Assembly: GCA_965229645.1 (NCBI GenBank)
Contig: OZ245893.1
Location: 744,001 to 808,000 of the forward strand
Direction of reading: 5' to 3'
Length of the DNA: 64,000 nt
DNA from: CAXQZM01 sp965229645
GTDB lineage: Bacteria; Pseudomonadota; Alphaproteobacteria; UBA7985
Of the stretch, positions 9,039-17,151 are shown one piece after another; the stretch's first letter is position 1; each line of letters starts with the position of its first letter. A model generated the notes under the pieces. It was given only the letters and a program-made list of their open reading frames with translations. It did no database searches and was not told where the DNA came from. The translations under genes and the position numbers were made by a program.

Positions 9039-9720
9039 GCCTCACCACAGCCGCTACTGGGTAATCCCACCCAAGGAGAGCGCAGCCTTTGTAGCGGCGA
9101 TGGAGCATGTGTTGGCGGTCTATCAGCGCCCACGAGACCCCAAACGACCGCTGATCTGCTTGGATGAGGCGGCCAAGCAATTGGTAAGTGAAACACGCCT
9201 GCCCATTCCCATGGCTCCCGGTCGCACAGCACGCCATGATTATGAGTACAAGCGCGCTGGTACCGCGAACATTTTTATGGCGTTTGCGCCCCTGGAAGGG
9301 AAACGTCACCTCAAGGTTACCGCCCGTCGTGCTAGAGCCGATTATGCCCATTTCCTAGAAGATCTCAGCGATAGGCATTTTTCGGACGCTGAGAAGATCG
9401 TGCTCGTCCAAGACAACCTCAACACACACGCCACAGCGTCCTTATATGCAGCCTTCCCGCCTGAAAAAGCCCGCCGCATCGCCGATCGCTTCGAGTGGGT
9501 TTTTACCCCAAAACACGGCTCCTGGCTGAACATGGCAGAGGCAGAGCTGTCCGTCCTCTCGCGCCAATGCCTTAAGGAGCGCATCGAATCTCAAGACGAA
9601 CTGGCGTCCGATATCAAAGCCTGGGAGACACAACGAAATCAACAAGTCGCAATCGCAAACTGGCAATTTACAAACGAAGACGCGCGCGTGAAACTCAGAA
9701 AATTGTACCCGTCAGTTTGA
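9025..9720 (+). CDS. IS630-family transposase, catalytic ORF
   Basis: The C-terminal DDE half, open from 9025; the first ATG is at 9100. Catalytic blocks are LICLDEAAKQL (first Asp), IVLVQDNLNTHA (second Asp) and TPKHGSWLNMAEAELS (Glu). It ends KLRKLYPSV just inside the right terminal repeat. Without fusion to the upstream DNA-binding half it would not transpose, so expression depends on frameshifting or transcriptional slippage at the seven-A run. No other damage is seen. Confidence 0.85.
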   Translation, partial: KNELKPHHSRYWVIPPKESAAFVAAMEHVLAVYQRPRDPKRPLICLDEAAKQLVSETRLPIPMAPGRTARHDYEYKRAGTANIFMAFAPLEGKRHLKVTARRARADYAHFLEDLSDRHFSDAEKIVLVQDNLNTHATASLYAAFPPEKARRIADRFEWVFTPKHGSWLNMAEAELSVLSRQCLKERIESQDELASDIKAWETQRNQQVAIANWQFTNEDARVKLRKLYPSV

Positions 9721-9974
9721 GAGATTCGAAGGACTAGTCGTTCTCCCAGCTGTCCACCCGTCTTGGAACTGACCTCAAGTTCCATCAATTCATGGGCGGC
9801 AAATGCAAGCATGTCGGCAAGAAAATTCTCGCATTCATGGTTTTCAATCAGATCAAGAAGTTCTAATCTTGTATCGGCGGCGGAGAGGGTGCTGTGGTTT
9901 TGTGACATGGTATTCGTCCTTTCGTTTAGGGTTACAACTTTAATAACCTAAACAAAGACTCCGCTGCTGACCAC

Positions 9975-10025
9975 GAGCGCGCGGGATCGCGCTTGCTGTG
10001 GGGGGCATCGCGATCCCCCGCGCTC
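9975..10025. other. Strong hairpin inside the IS256 promoter-side end
   Basis: GAGCGCGCGGGATCGCG (9975-9991) is the inverted complement of CGCGATCCCCCGCGCTC (10009-10025) apart from one base, with a 17-base loop. It lies between the right terminal repeat and the transposase start on the minus strand. There it could block transcripts or translation entering the element from outside. Confidence 0.6.
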
Positions 10026-10137
10026 TTACACCACGCTAAGGGACACTAACTAACATCGCGCTTCCTCCACGTTGAGGAATACGCTGTAACAGGGAGGTCA
10101 ATTTTTGCCCGCTGCAGGGGTCAATTTTAACCCGTTG

Positions 10138-10554
10138 CTAACAGTAGTTCCCCACTGTGCGCTCACTCACCTCGATCTTCATTTCTTGTTTGATCCGATC
10201 TGCTAAGTCTTTGCGTCGCCAACGTACAACGCCATCGCGCTCAACGTCAGGACCAGCCTTTACCCAAGCTGCAAGTTGGTCCATCTCAGATCCTTTGATG
10301 CGGGGCTTGGCTCCTGCGCCTTTGCGATCTTCCAAACCCCCAACGCCTTCGTCATTATAGCGATGGATCCAATCACGTAGCGACTGTCGGTCCATGCCGC
10401 TACTTTCTGCTGCGTACTTACGAGACACACCTTCCAAAACAAGTGCTATGGAAAGCAATCGCCCGCCAACTCGACCGTTCTTCGCCTTGCGTGCCAGCGC
10501 CCGCAAATCATCGGCACTCTTGTCAAGACGGATAATGGGAACCGCTGCACTCAT
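10138..10554 (-). pseudogene. IS630-family transposase, N-terminal fragment (second copy type)
   Basis: 138 codons whose first 130 or so match, almost base for base, the N-terminal half of the transposase at 26082-27144: LDKSADDLRALARKAKNGR, then an HTH with GMDRQSLRDWIHRYNDEGVGG. Similarity stops at about 10143, so the catalytic half is missing and the last residues are read from unrelated DNA. Unlike the copy at 26.8 kb it keeps the reading frame through VERDGVVRWRRKDLADRI. It therefore records the intact sequence at the site where the other copy has lost one base. Confidence 0.88.
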
Positions 10555-10648
10555 ATCATAATCCTATTCAATGATCCCTGCATCGAATCAGAATTGGACC
10601 ACCTTGGGAATACCTAAAATTAAGAGTCGCTCATTCTTGCCGCTGGTA
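10143..10648 (-). mobile_element. Truncated IS630 element 2, promoter-proximal end only
   Basis: Shares its right end with the element at 26068-27238: CATTCTTGCCGCTGGTA ends at 10648. The left half is absent, broken at 10143. Left of the break, 10051-10142 holds unassigned sequence with GGTCAATTTT repeats that may be a scrap of another IS. From 10649 to 10905 I see no gene or repeat. Confidence 0.8.
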
Positions 10649-10905
10649 TAAGACCTTTGCCCAAGCCCCCATTTCGTCGTGTTCAATGGAACCCAGAAAA
10701 CCTGGCCAATTCGAGCGAAATGCGGGGGTGTATCCTTCCAGTCGGGCTACGCCCTCCCTATTAGACACCACCCCGTATTCTCATCCCGTTCGTCGCGCGC
10801 TTCTCACCTTGTTTGTCGCGCAGCAACAACATCTGAAAAATCAAGAGCTCTCACCGCGGACACTCGCGATCAAACCGCCTAATATTTTCCTGGTCTGCAC
10901 ACCAT

Positions 10906-11295
10906 TTATCCAGGTTTTGGGACACGGTAAACAAATCGTGACAGCAGCACGTAAGACAAAGCTGCGAGAAACGGAGTAAGAAGTAGTTGGATGGCAATAA
11001 CACCAAATTCAAGTGTTGGCAGCAACCATAAGAGGAAATAATTCGTTGTCATTACACAAACATGAGACAAGACAAACTTAGGCAATCTTTGAAAAGAAAG
11101 ATCGCGAAAAACAATACCTCCATGAGTTAAGAAACTAAACCCAATCCCGAAAATAGTTCCTGAGAAAATGGCGAGAAGCCAAGATTCACTGAGAAGAATC
11201 GCAAGGGAAAAACATATCCAACCGAACAGAGTGTTTAACACACCCGAAAAAACAAATCGAACAATCTGAAGTTTCCATACGTCGCCGAATTTCAA
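10906..11295 (-). CDS. GtrA-like membrane protein
   Basis: A 129-residue protein with four predicted spans and the GtrA signature: QIVRFVFSGVLNTLFGWICF at the N-terminus and SYVLLSRFVYR at the end. GtrA-family proteins are thought to flip polyprenyl-phosphate-linked sugars across the inner membrane. The start is TTG, overlapping the upstream methyltransferase stop (TTGA), so translation is coupled. It is the last gene of a six-gene minus-strand run that includes a DPM-like glycosyltransferase, the usual partner of GtrA. This supports flipping of the product of that transferase. Base composition is clearly AT-richer than the flanking core genes. Confidence 0.85.
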   Translation of the reverse strand: MKFGDVWKLQIVRFVFSGVLNTLFGWICFSLAILLSESWLLAIFSGTIFGIGFSFLTHGGIVFRDLSFQRLPKFVLSHVCVMTTNYFLLWLLPTLEFGVIAIQLLLTPFLAALSYVLLSRFVYRVPKPG

Positions 11296-12194
11296 AACTT
11301 GAAACCCGATGACATAATATTCCCTACGCCAATGCTCATCTGAACTTTTGAAAAACCTAAAGCAGAAATCAGACGAGTTAATCTAATCTTAAATGTGGTT
11401 GAAAATGGCAAAAGTCTAACCCAATAATGAATGCGATACCGATTTAAAAATGGCTTAACGTCCACATCTGCAAATCCCTCTTCCTTCAATAGGTATGACA
11501 TAGAAGTATGAGAGAAAATCTGCATATGCTCAATGTCAATGATGGGTGAACGCCTACCCAAAATACGATTAACTATGCTACGATAATTGTGAGTAACAAA
11601 TACCACAGCGCCACCTGGACGAAGTAACCGATAACAAGAGGCGAGGAGCTCCTTCGGGAACCGAACATGTTCAAGCGTCATGAAACAGGTGATCAGATCA
11701 CAACTATTGGGTTCGAAATCTGATTCAACAAAGATATTCTCAATAATCCATTCCCTACGGTGATCTGGCGCCGCCGCAATGGCGGCTGGGGAAGGCTCAA
11801 CACCCATCACTTTTTCGAAACCAACACCTTTCAGATGATCCAGTAGGATACCAGTTCCAGTTCCTATCTCCAGAGCTAGGCCTTTGTTTTCGATCTTCTC
11901 AAGAATTGGGGCCATTGCTTTCATATAGGTTTGCGCCGCAGCGTCTGCCTCCTCAGTGCTATCAAAATCTGACTGATGGTAAGCTAAGGCCAAGTCCTCT
12001 TGAGAAACGGGATGCTCAACATAAACCACATCGCATACAGGACATCGCAGAAGCTGATAGCACATAAACTCAGGATCCTTTCGTGACGCATAGCTGAAAG
12101 ACGAAAACTTCCCCTCGTCAATATTTTCTTCTAGAAAAACCCTAGTTTCGGATGAGGAGGAATAACAAACTGAGCAAACACCAACTTGAGACAT
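11292..12194 (-). CDS. Class I SAM-dependent methyltransferase with N-terminal zinc motif
   Basis: 300 residues. Two CxxC pairs at the N-terminus (CSVC near residue 7, CPVC near 51) form a zinc-binding knuckle like that of sugar C-methyltransferases. A Rossmann methyltransferase follows: ALEIGTGTGILLDHL is the SAM-binding glycine loop, VMGVEPSP the acidic strand, and CDLITCFMTLEHV the post-II motif. The C-terminal part from about residue 225 is basic and partly hydrophobic. In this cluster it probably methylates a sugar nucleotide or lipid-linked sugar. The acceptor cannot be read from sequence. Confidence 0.85.
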   Translation of the reverse strand: MSQVGVCSVCYSSSSETRVFLEENIDEGKFSSFSYASRKDPEFMCYQLLRCPVCDVVYVEHPVSQEDLALAYHQSDFDSTEEADAAAQTYMKAMAPILEKIENKGLALEIGTGTGILLDHLKGVGFEKVMGVEPSPAAIAAAPDHRREWIIENIFVESDFEPNSCDLITCFMTLEHVRFPKELLASCYRLLRPGGAVVFVTHNYRSIVNRILGRRSPIIDIEHMQIFSHTSMSYLLKEEGFADVDVKPFLNRYRIHYWVRLLPFSTTFKIRLTRLISALGFSKVQMSIGVGNIMSSGFKF

Positions 12195-12225
12195 AGCTTA
12201 ATCCCATCTATATGATAACCGCGTT

Positions 12226-14295
12226 CTAGTGATGATCGAAATCTAAGATAAAGCGAATCGCCTGATAGTTACCAAATTTATGAGTTTGATTTCGCCTATA
12301 GACTTCATCATAATTTTGGATCACTGACGAACGCGCAAGATCCTTATGAACCAAGACCCAACCACTTTCTTGAATGCGCGCCGCAACACGTTCTAACATT
12401 TTCTTCCGTTGAGTATCAGTCATAAAACTTGAAGTTGAAATCGGATGTACCCCAGACCAGGGTAAATGACTTGCTCTAGCATCAATCAGCATATTAAGGT
12501 CAATAATTTCGACTGGTTCATCCCAGTTGGAAGCTATATAGTCCAAAGCCTCTCTCAACTTCTGTTGATCTAGCAAGGCGTCGTTCAAGGTCAGCCCCGA
12601 TATGCGCGCATTATGACTAGCTATGGCTACAACGCTATGTTCTTCGCCATAATTCATTACTTGAGATAAATCTACACCAAATGAGCGACTTTCCTGGAAC
12701 GCGCGGACATATCCACCCCAACCAAATAGAGGCACCCAAGCGAGGCTAGCTGAAATTAGAGCATTCGCTAGAACTCGCACGCCGCTACCACCTGCAATTC
12801 GACGAACTGAAAATAGAAGCAACATGAAGTACACCAACAAATTTAAGATATTATTGTCATGACTTCTACCGAGAAAGTAAGAAAAAACGACCAGAGACAA
12901 AAGGAATAGGACCCAACTTCCAATAAACTTATCCCGTGTGAAAAACTCACTAGAAGGCTTGCTAGAAGGCTTGTTAATCGCAACTATCCATAGTCCAAAA
13001 CAAGTCATCGCCAACCAAATTGGTCCCGAAGAATTAATTGAAAGTACGCCAGGTGGATTTTGAAGAAAAGAAGCATACAACAAAGGTTTGGGCAAAACAC
13101 CAAAAGAAAGGAAGTAAATAAGGGTTAAACTGGCCATAATCACCCCAAATACACCTAGAACCTTACAACTCTCCCAGATAAAGACCCTAATTGAAAACCC
13201 TGTGCCATTCTTAAAAACTGACGCCCAAACCAAAAATGGTGTCCAAACGATCGTTGTATGTATTCCTGCCTCTGGTGACCAAAATAGGCCAAAAACCCAG
13301 ATCGCGTGACCGAAGATAATCTGACGCCGAGTTAACCCACCCGAGGACACACTAGAGGAAATAGTTACTAGATAAAGGCCCATCGCTACCGCCGGGAAAA
13401 AACGCATTCCAGACGTAGATGGCGTGGACAAAGGAGATATCAACCCAGCTGGAAAACTGGTCCAGAGAAGGGAACAAACGATCACACAACTGAGCGCAAG
13501 CAAGCGAACAACAAGTCCTTCCCTCTGAGTGATTTTTATTGCAAGCAAAGCAAGCGCAAAGAAGAATGCAAGGGTAAAAGCTGACGCGAGAAAGTAAAAT
13601 CCGTCCCAGCAATTTACGAACCTGCAGGCTGCAGCCGACATCAGGGTCGGTCCGATACCGTATTGAACCGGAAAATCAAAAAGTGGGATAGCACCAGAAA
13701 GAGTTAAGCGAGCTGGTCCAATATAAGCACCCCAATGGTGCCAGGTAGTAACCTTTGCATCTCCCAAAATGAGGCCTTGATAACCAACATAGAAGATCGA
13801 TAGTATGAAGATTATCCCATACAAAACCCTCTGACCCCACACCGAAAACGTAGGCATAGAATCATAGGAAAAATCCTTGTCTGACTTCTTCTCCAAGATG
13901 TAAAGAGTGCCCGCAAATATGATCAAAACTAGCCCTAGTTCACCATAGGATAAGTCCATGCTTCCACCGCTGAACCGCCACCAGGGTAAAGTCGTAGAGA
14001 TAGATCCCGCAAATAGAATTGCAGATAGACGCTGCCAAAACAACGATGCCTGCAGCAAGGCTACAGTTCCCGCAATAAATAGCAAACTCAACGAAAATAG
14101 CGGGCCAACTCTCTCAAAACAAGTTTCCCAAAATAGAAGAGCGAATATAAGCCAAATATATTTTCTATACCGCCAGAAAATCTCTTCCCTCTCTTTAGAC
14201 TGATACCAAATAGGAGATGTTATTGGCGCAACAAATGTTGCATATCCAAGAATCACAACAAAGGAAAATATAACTGCTTGATCCAAATTTAACAT
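12226..14295 (-). CDS. Large polytopic membrane protein of the glycan operon
   Basis: 689 residues with about a dozen hydrophobic segments covering residues 1-500 and a soluble C-terminal tail of about 180 residues. No family could be named with confidence. The arrangement, many spans plus a periplasmic C-terminal domain, resembles GT-C glycosyltransferases and O-antigen-type membrane enzymes that use polyprenyl-linked sugars. It begins six bases after the epimerase/GT2 fusion and is followed 31 bases later by the methyltransferase. It is therefore co-transcribed with a DPM-like enzyme and GtrA, fitting a polyprenyl-sugar-dependent transferase. That function is inference from context only. 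Confidence 0.7.
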   Translation of the reverse strand: MLNLDQAVIFSFVVILGYATFVAPITSPIWYQSKEREEIFWRYRKYIWLIFALLFWETCFERVGPLFSLSLLFIAGTVALLQASLFWQRLSAILFAGSISTTLPWWRFSGGSMDLSYGELGLVLIIFAGTLYILEKKSDKDFSYDSMPTFSVWGQRVLYGIIFILSIFYVGYQGLILGDAKVTTWHHWGAYIGPARLTLSGAIPLFDFPVQYGIGPTLMSAAACRFVNCWDGFYFLASAFTLAFFFALALLAIKITQREGLVVRLLALSCVIVCSLLWTSFPAGLISPLSTPSTSGMRFFPAVAMGLYLVTISSSVSSGGLTRRQIIFGHAIWVFGLFWSPEAGIHTTIVWTPFLVWASVFKNGTGFSIRVFIWESCKVLGVFGVIMASLTLIYFLSFGVLPKPLLYASFLQNPPGVLSINSSGPIWLAMTCFGLWIVAINKPSSKPSSEFFTRDKFIGSWVLFLLSLVVFSYFLGRSHDNNILNLLVYFMLLLFSVRRIAGGSGVRVLANALISASLAWVPLFGWGGYVRAFQESRSFGVDLSQVMNYGEEHSVVAIASHNARISGLTLNDALLDQQKLREALDYIASNWDEPVEIIDLNMLIDARASHLPWSGVHPISTSSFMTDTQRKKMLERVAARIQESGWVLVHKDLARSSVIQNYDEVYRRNQTHKFGNYQAIRFILDFDHH

Positions 14296-14301
14296 ATTTA
14301 C

Positions 14302-16254
14302 CTACTGATTAGAATGTTGTCTTGATGTAACGCCGTTCCGAATTAGGGCAACTCTTATGAGGCGTGGCCTTCTCTTTACCTCGGTCATGATTTTTGAGAT
14401 GTATTCTCCCAATAAGCCAATTCCAAATAAATTTATCGATCCGAAAAACAAAACTGAAATCAGAATTGTTGAAAATCCCCGCGGTGATGTCTCTGGATAG
14501 AGTATTCGTGCTACACCAATACCAATACCGAAGAGAAAGGTGACAATCAAGAGGATTGTTCCCGCGGCCGTCAACATGCTCAATGGTGCGTATGAATAGG
14601 CAAATATACCCTTCTTTGCCCACGATAAATTCTTAAAGAAGTTATTAGTTGACACCCCGAACATTCGTTCGGGACGGACATAGTCAACACCAACTTGCTT
14701 GAAGCCAACATAAGCGCGTACACCGCGCACGAATAAATCTCGCTCGGGGAATTTCAGCATCCATTTAACCACCGACTTATCAATCAGTGAAAAGTCCCCC
14801 GCATCTCTTGGGATGTGGATGTAACTAAAGGCGGAAAAAATACGATAAAACAGCTTGTATAGAAATTCCCAGCGACGGGACATTTCCCTACGCACACGAC
14901 GGCCAAACACGACATCATAACCTAAAATCCATTTTTTATAAAATTGCTCAATTAACTCAGGCGGGTCTTGCAAATCACCGTCAAGAAGAACAACTGCTTC
15001 CTTCGTAGACAGTTCCATACCACTTCTGAAAGCCATTTGGGAGCCAAAGTTCCTTGAATGATTAATTCCCAAGACGTGGGGATCATCTTTACTAATTTTT
15101 TCGATGACACCCGCCGAGTTATCTGGGCTGCAGTCGTTTACAAAAATTATTTCGTAATCAATTTTAAGTTTGCGAAACGTATCCGTCAAACGCTGATGCA
15201 TATAGTGTATCGCTTCGGCGTCCTTATAGCATGCAACGATTGCCGAAATTGAGCGCTTGCGATCACTATCATTCAGTTTGCTTAAAGTTTTTAGCTCCTC
15301 CTGATCCAATTTCTTGACCCAACTAACCGTTTTCTGGAGGCCTGTCTCCAAATCAATTTGGGCGGTCCAACCAAATAAGGCCTTTGCCCTTGCGGGATTC
15401 GCATACCAATCCTTAAGATCCCAATTGCGATCCTCCATGTTGCTAAACTCTGGAACGGTTTCTAAATCAAATAGCTTTTTAACGATCAACGCGAGATCGC
15501 GGATGGTGGTTTTGTGCCCTGTTCCTATATTTACGCTTTCGCCATGCATTCGCACATTCATGCGAGATGCCGCTGAAATAAAGGCATAACACACATCTTC
15601 AATATAAACAAAGTCCCGTGAAATATCTGGGTTCACGAACGGTGGATACCCACCTTCCAAAGCGCGAAATAACACATTGGGAATTAGCCGAGACGTATCC
15701 TCTAACTCGCCATAAACCGAGTAAAGTCGCAAATTAAGGCATGGAATTGAACGACTCTTTCCACTGTAGGAAATGTAGTCTGCCACGGCGCTCTTGGAGA
15801 GAGCATAGTGGCTATTTGGCTTGCGCGGGTCGTCTTCATCTGGCGCAGAACAATTTTCACCGTACTCCGAAGAACTCCCAGCATGGATATAGGCGTTTAT
15901 AGTGCTACCAACCTCTTCGAGCAAATTTACCACTGACAGGAAGTTAGTTTGGTGAATTAAGTATGCGTCCTTTTCGAACGAATATGCGCCATAAGCTTTG
16001 CAATCAAAAATTGTTTTTGGTTCGATCCAGTTAACTAGAGCTTTGACAGCATTTCTATCGTTCAAATCTGCCTCTATCACATGCTCGTCGGCGATATCGA
16101 CCAATCGCCAGCCCTTTTTTTGGCGAACAACCGCGTAAACATCGTTCCGTTCCGCAAGAAGCATTCTGAATAAGTTTGCACCTACGAAACCAGAAGCCCC
16201 AGTTACCAAAATTGGTCCCGTCAGAGCCGCTATGTCTTTACTGTACTGCGTCAT
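14302..16254 (-). CDS. Fusion: NAD-dependent sugar epimerase/dehydratase plus family-2 glycosyltransferase
   Basis: 650 residues with two enzymes in one chain. Residues 1 to about 325 are an extended short-chain dehydrogenase: GASGFVGANLF binds NAD, GSSSEYG and HYALSK hold the catalytic Ser, Tyr and Lys. From about 335 a DPM/ArnC-type GT2 domain begins: ISAIVACYKDAE, IFVNDCSPDNS and LLDGDLQDPPE (DxD). It ends with two membrane spans near 555-625 (LSMLTAAGTILLIVTFLFG; ILISVLFFGSINLFGIGLLG) and the family's LLGEYISKI. It would make a sugar nucleotide and load that sugar onto polyprenyl phosphate. It overlaps the transketolase gene by ATGA. The fusion appears genuine, with no stop or frameshift at the junction. 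Confidence 0.9.
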   Translation of the reverse strand: MTQYSKDIAALTGPILVTGASGFVGANLFRMLLAERNDVYAVVRQKKGWRLVDIADEHVIEADLNDRNAVKALVNWIEPKTIFDCKAYGAYSFEKDAYLIHQTNFLSVVNLLEEVGSTINAYIHAGSSSEYGENCSAPDEDDPRKPNSHYALSKSAVADYISYSGKSRSIPCLNLRLYSVYGELEDTSRLIPNVLFRALEGGYPPFVNPDISRDFVYIEDVCYAFISAASRMNVRMHGESVNIGTGHKTTIRDLALIVKKLFDLETVPEFSNMEDRNWDLKDWYANPARAKALFGWTAQIDLETGLQKTVSWVKKLDQEELKTLSKLNDSDRKRSISAIVACYKDAEAIHYMHQRLTDTFRKLKIDYEIIFVNDCSPDNSAGVIEKISKDDPHVLGINHSRNFGSQMAFRSGMELSTKEAVVLLDGDLQDPPELIEQFYKKWILGYDVVFGRRVRREMSRRWEFLYKLFYRIFSAFSYIHIPRDAGDFSLIDKSVVKWMLKFPERDLFVRGVRAYVGFKQVGVDYVRPERMFGVSTNNFFKNLSWAKKGIFAYSYAPLSMLTAAGTILLIVTFLFGIGIGVARILYPETSPRGFSTILISVLFFGSINLFGIGLLGEYISKIMTEVKRRPRLIRVALIRNGVTSRQHSNQ

Positions 16255-17150
16255 GCCAAAACCTCCAATAGTGAGGGCAAATCAAGGCCTGACTTTTTGC
16301 GCATATAGATTTGTGAACCATAGGCATCAAAGGTGTGTCCTCGAGCACATAAATGGGTGAATTCCGCAGGAACGAGACCTCTGTGTGCAAGCCAACCAAC
16401 CAACGCCATCCCAAAACTTCCTGCTTCAACATGTTCCTCTGCGATAATTAGTTTCTTGGTTGAGGAAAGTTGCTCTAATAAAGATGAAGGCGGCGAAGCC
16501 AAAACGAGCGGAAGGACCGACGCTATCCATAGGGTCGGCCTTACGTCTACATCCATTTGTTGTACTGCTTCCAAATATGTACCTGCCAAAGGACCAAAGA
16601 CTATAACGGTTGCGCCGTTTCCAGTTACAAGCTGGCGCCAAGGCTCAAATGCTGGCGGCCTATAATTTTCTGGTTTTTCACCGCGCCCAAGGCGCAAATA
16701 CGCTGGTGATGAAATTTGATCTAACCAACCAACAGTCGCCTCTATGTCTTCATCAAATACAGGAACGCACACCTTCATATTTGGCAAGGTAGAAAGAACT
16801 CCGTAGTCTTCAATAGCGTGATGCGTTGGCCCCATAACGCCATAACCGTACCCACCACCATTGCCCACGAGTTTAACAGGCAAACCATGCAGGGCAATAT
16901 CATTTCTAATTTGTTCAAACGGTCGCGCATAGCAAAAAGGCGCTATACTATAGGCCCAAACATCGAGACCTGTATAGGCCATACCCGCCGCAACAGAGAC
17001 CATGTTTTGCTCGGCTACACCCGCGTTTATGAACCGATCTCCCAATGCCTCCTTAACAGGCTCAAGTGCCATAAAACCCAGGTCACCAGTCAGAAAAACC
17101 ATACCTGAATGAGCTCGATCGACCAAAGCCTTGCTAAATGCACTTCTCAT
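16251..17150 (-). CDS. Transketolase-like protein, C-terminal subunit
   Basis: About 299 residues containing the pyrimidine-binding and C-terminal domains of transketolase, encoded separately from the TPP-diphosphate half. GDRFINAGVAEQNMVSVAAG carries the Glu that activates thiamine; GYGVMGPTHHAIEDYGVL is the usual histidine-containing block; the end is a transketolase_C fold. ATG at 17150 is preferred; an upstream TTG at 17180 would overlap the previous gene by 29 bases. Split transketolases in polysaccharide clusters move two-carbon units in making unusual sugars. The partner subunit lies immediately upstream and the product feeds a cluster with an epimerase and glycosyltransferase. Confidence 0.9.
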   Translation of the reverse strand: MRSAFSKALVDRAHSGMVFLTGDLGFMALEPVKEALGDRFINAGVAEQNMVSVAAGMAYTGLDVWAYSIAPFCYARPFEQIRNDIALHGLPVKLVGNGGGYGYGVMGPTHHAIEDYGVLSTLPNMKVCVPVFDEDIEATVGWLDQISSPAYLRLGRGEKPENYRPPAFEPWRQLVTGNGATVIVFGPLAGTYLEAVQQMDVDVRPTLWIASVLPLVLASPPSSLLEQLSSTKKLIIAEEHVEAGSFGMALVGWLAHRGLVPAEFTHLCARGHTFDAYGSQIYMRKKSGLDLPSLLEVLA

Positions 17151-17151
17151 A

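Larger units (their letters stand above)
8498..9734 (+). mobile_element. IS630-family element 1 inside IS256
   Basis: The inverted ends are GTCCTCCGCACTCTCTAAAT at 8498 and, from the other end, GTCCTTCGAATCTCTCAAAC. A TA dinucleotide lies on each side (8496-8497 and 9735-9736), the Tc1/mariner-type target duplication. Excision restores the IS256 frame GERLGAERFVHRNGY exactly. The element is 1237 bp with one transposase in two frames. A diverged relic of the same element's 3' end is present at 18550-18712. Confidence 0.93.
4586..9908 (-). pseudogene. IS256-family (mutator-type) transposase, broken
   Basis: Read on the minus strand, the gene starts MSQNHSTLSAADTRLELL at 9908. It breaks at the TA at 9735, resumes at 8497 with LGAERFVHRNGYRKRSW, and carries the first catalytic Asp in YVWLDATYIK. 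It breaks again at 8047-8054 and resumes at 5314 with IGASEAEVFWTDFLR. The IADDHSGL segment holds the second Asp. A TAG replaces the expected Tyr codon after HFVKQ at about 5006. The frame then breaks at 4928 and resumes at 4811 with KIHSTNPLERVNKEIKRR, holding the catalytic Glu region. The joins are in frame, which proves insertion order. The product cannot be functional. Confidence 0.85.
4527..10050 (-). mobile_element. IS256-family element, interrupted by three later insertions
   Basis: The ends match as imperfect inverted repeats: 4527 onward reads GATAATGTCCC...GTGGTGTAAGA, and the reverse complement of the 10050 end reads GTTAGTGTCCC...GTGGTGTAAGA. Between them a mutator-type transposase gene is split by an IS630-family element (8498-9734), an IS66-family element (5315-8046, itself carrying IS3) and a 114-bp miniature element (4812-4925). 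Flanks at the outer ends (TCTTAGCC and TAACATCG) do not form a target duplication, so one flank has been rearranged. Removing the insertions restores a nearly continuous transposase frame. Confidence 0.85.

Noticed and set aside
10051..10137. Possible IS21-type end with GGTCAATTTT repeats
   Set aside because: Too short and without a partner end or gene to support a named element.
4182..10650. CRISPR array or phage remnant
   Set aside because: Repeats here are terminal repeats of insertion sequences; there is no regular spacer pattern and no phage structural gene.
10679..10979. Two plus-strand ORFs of 67 and 97 codons
   Set aside because: They overlap each other and the end of gtrA, contain no domain, and lack ribosome-binding sites.
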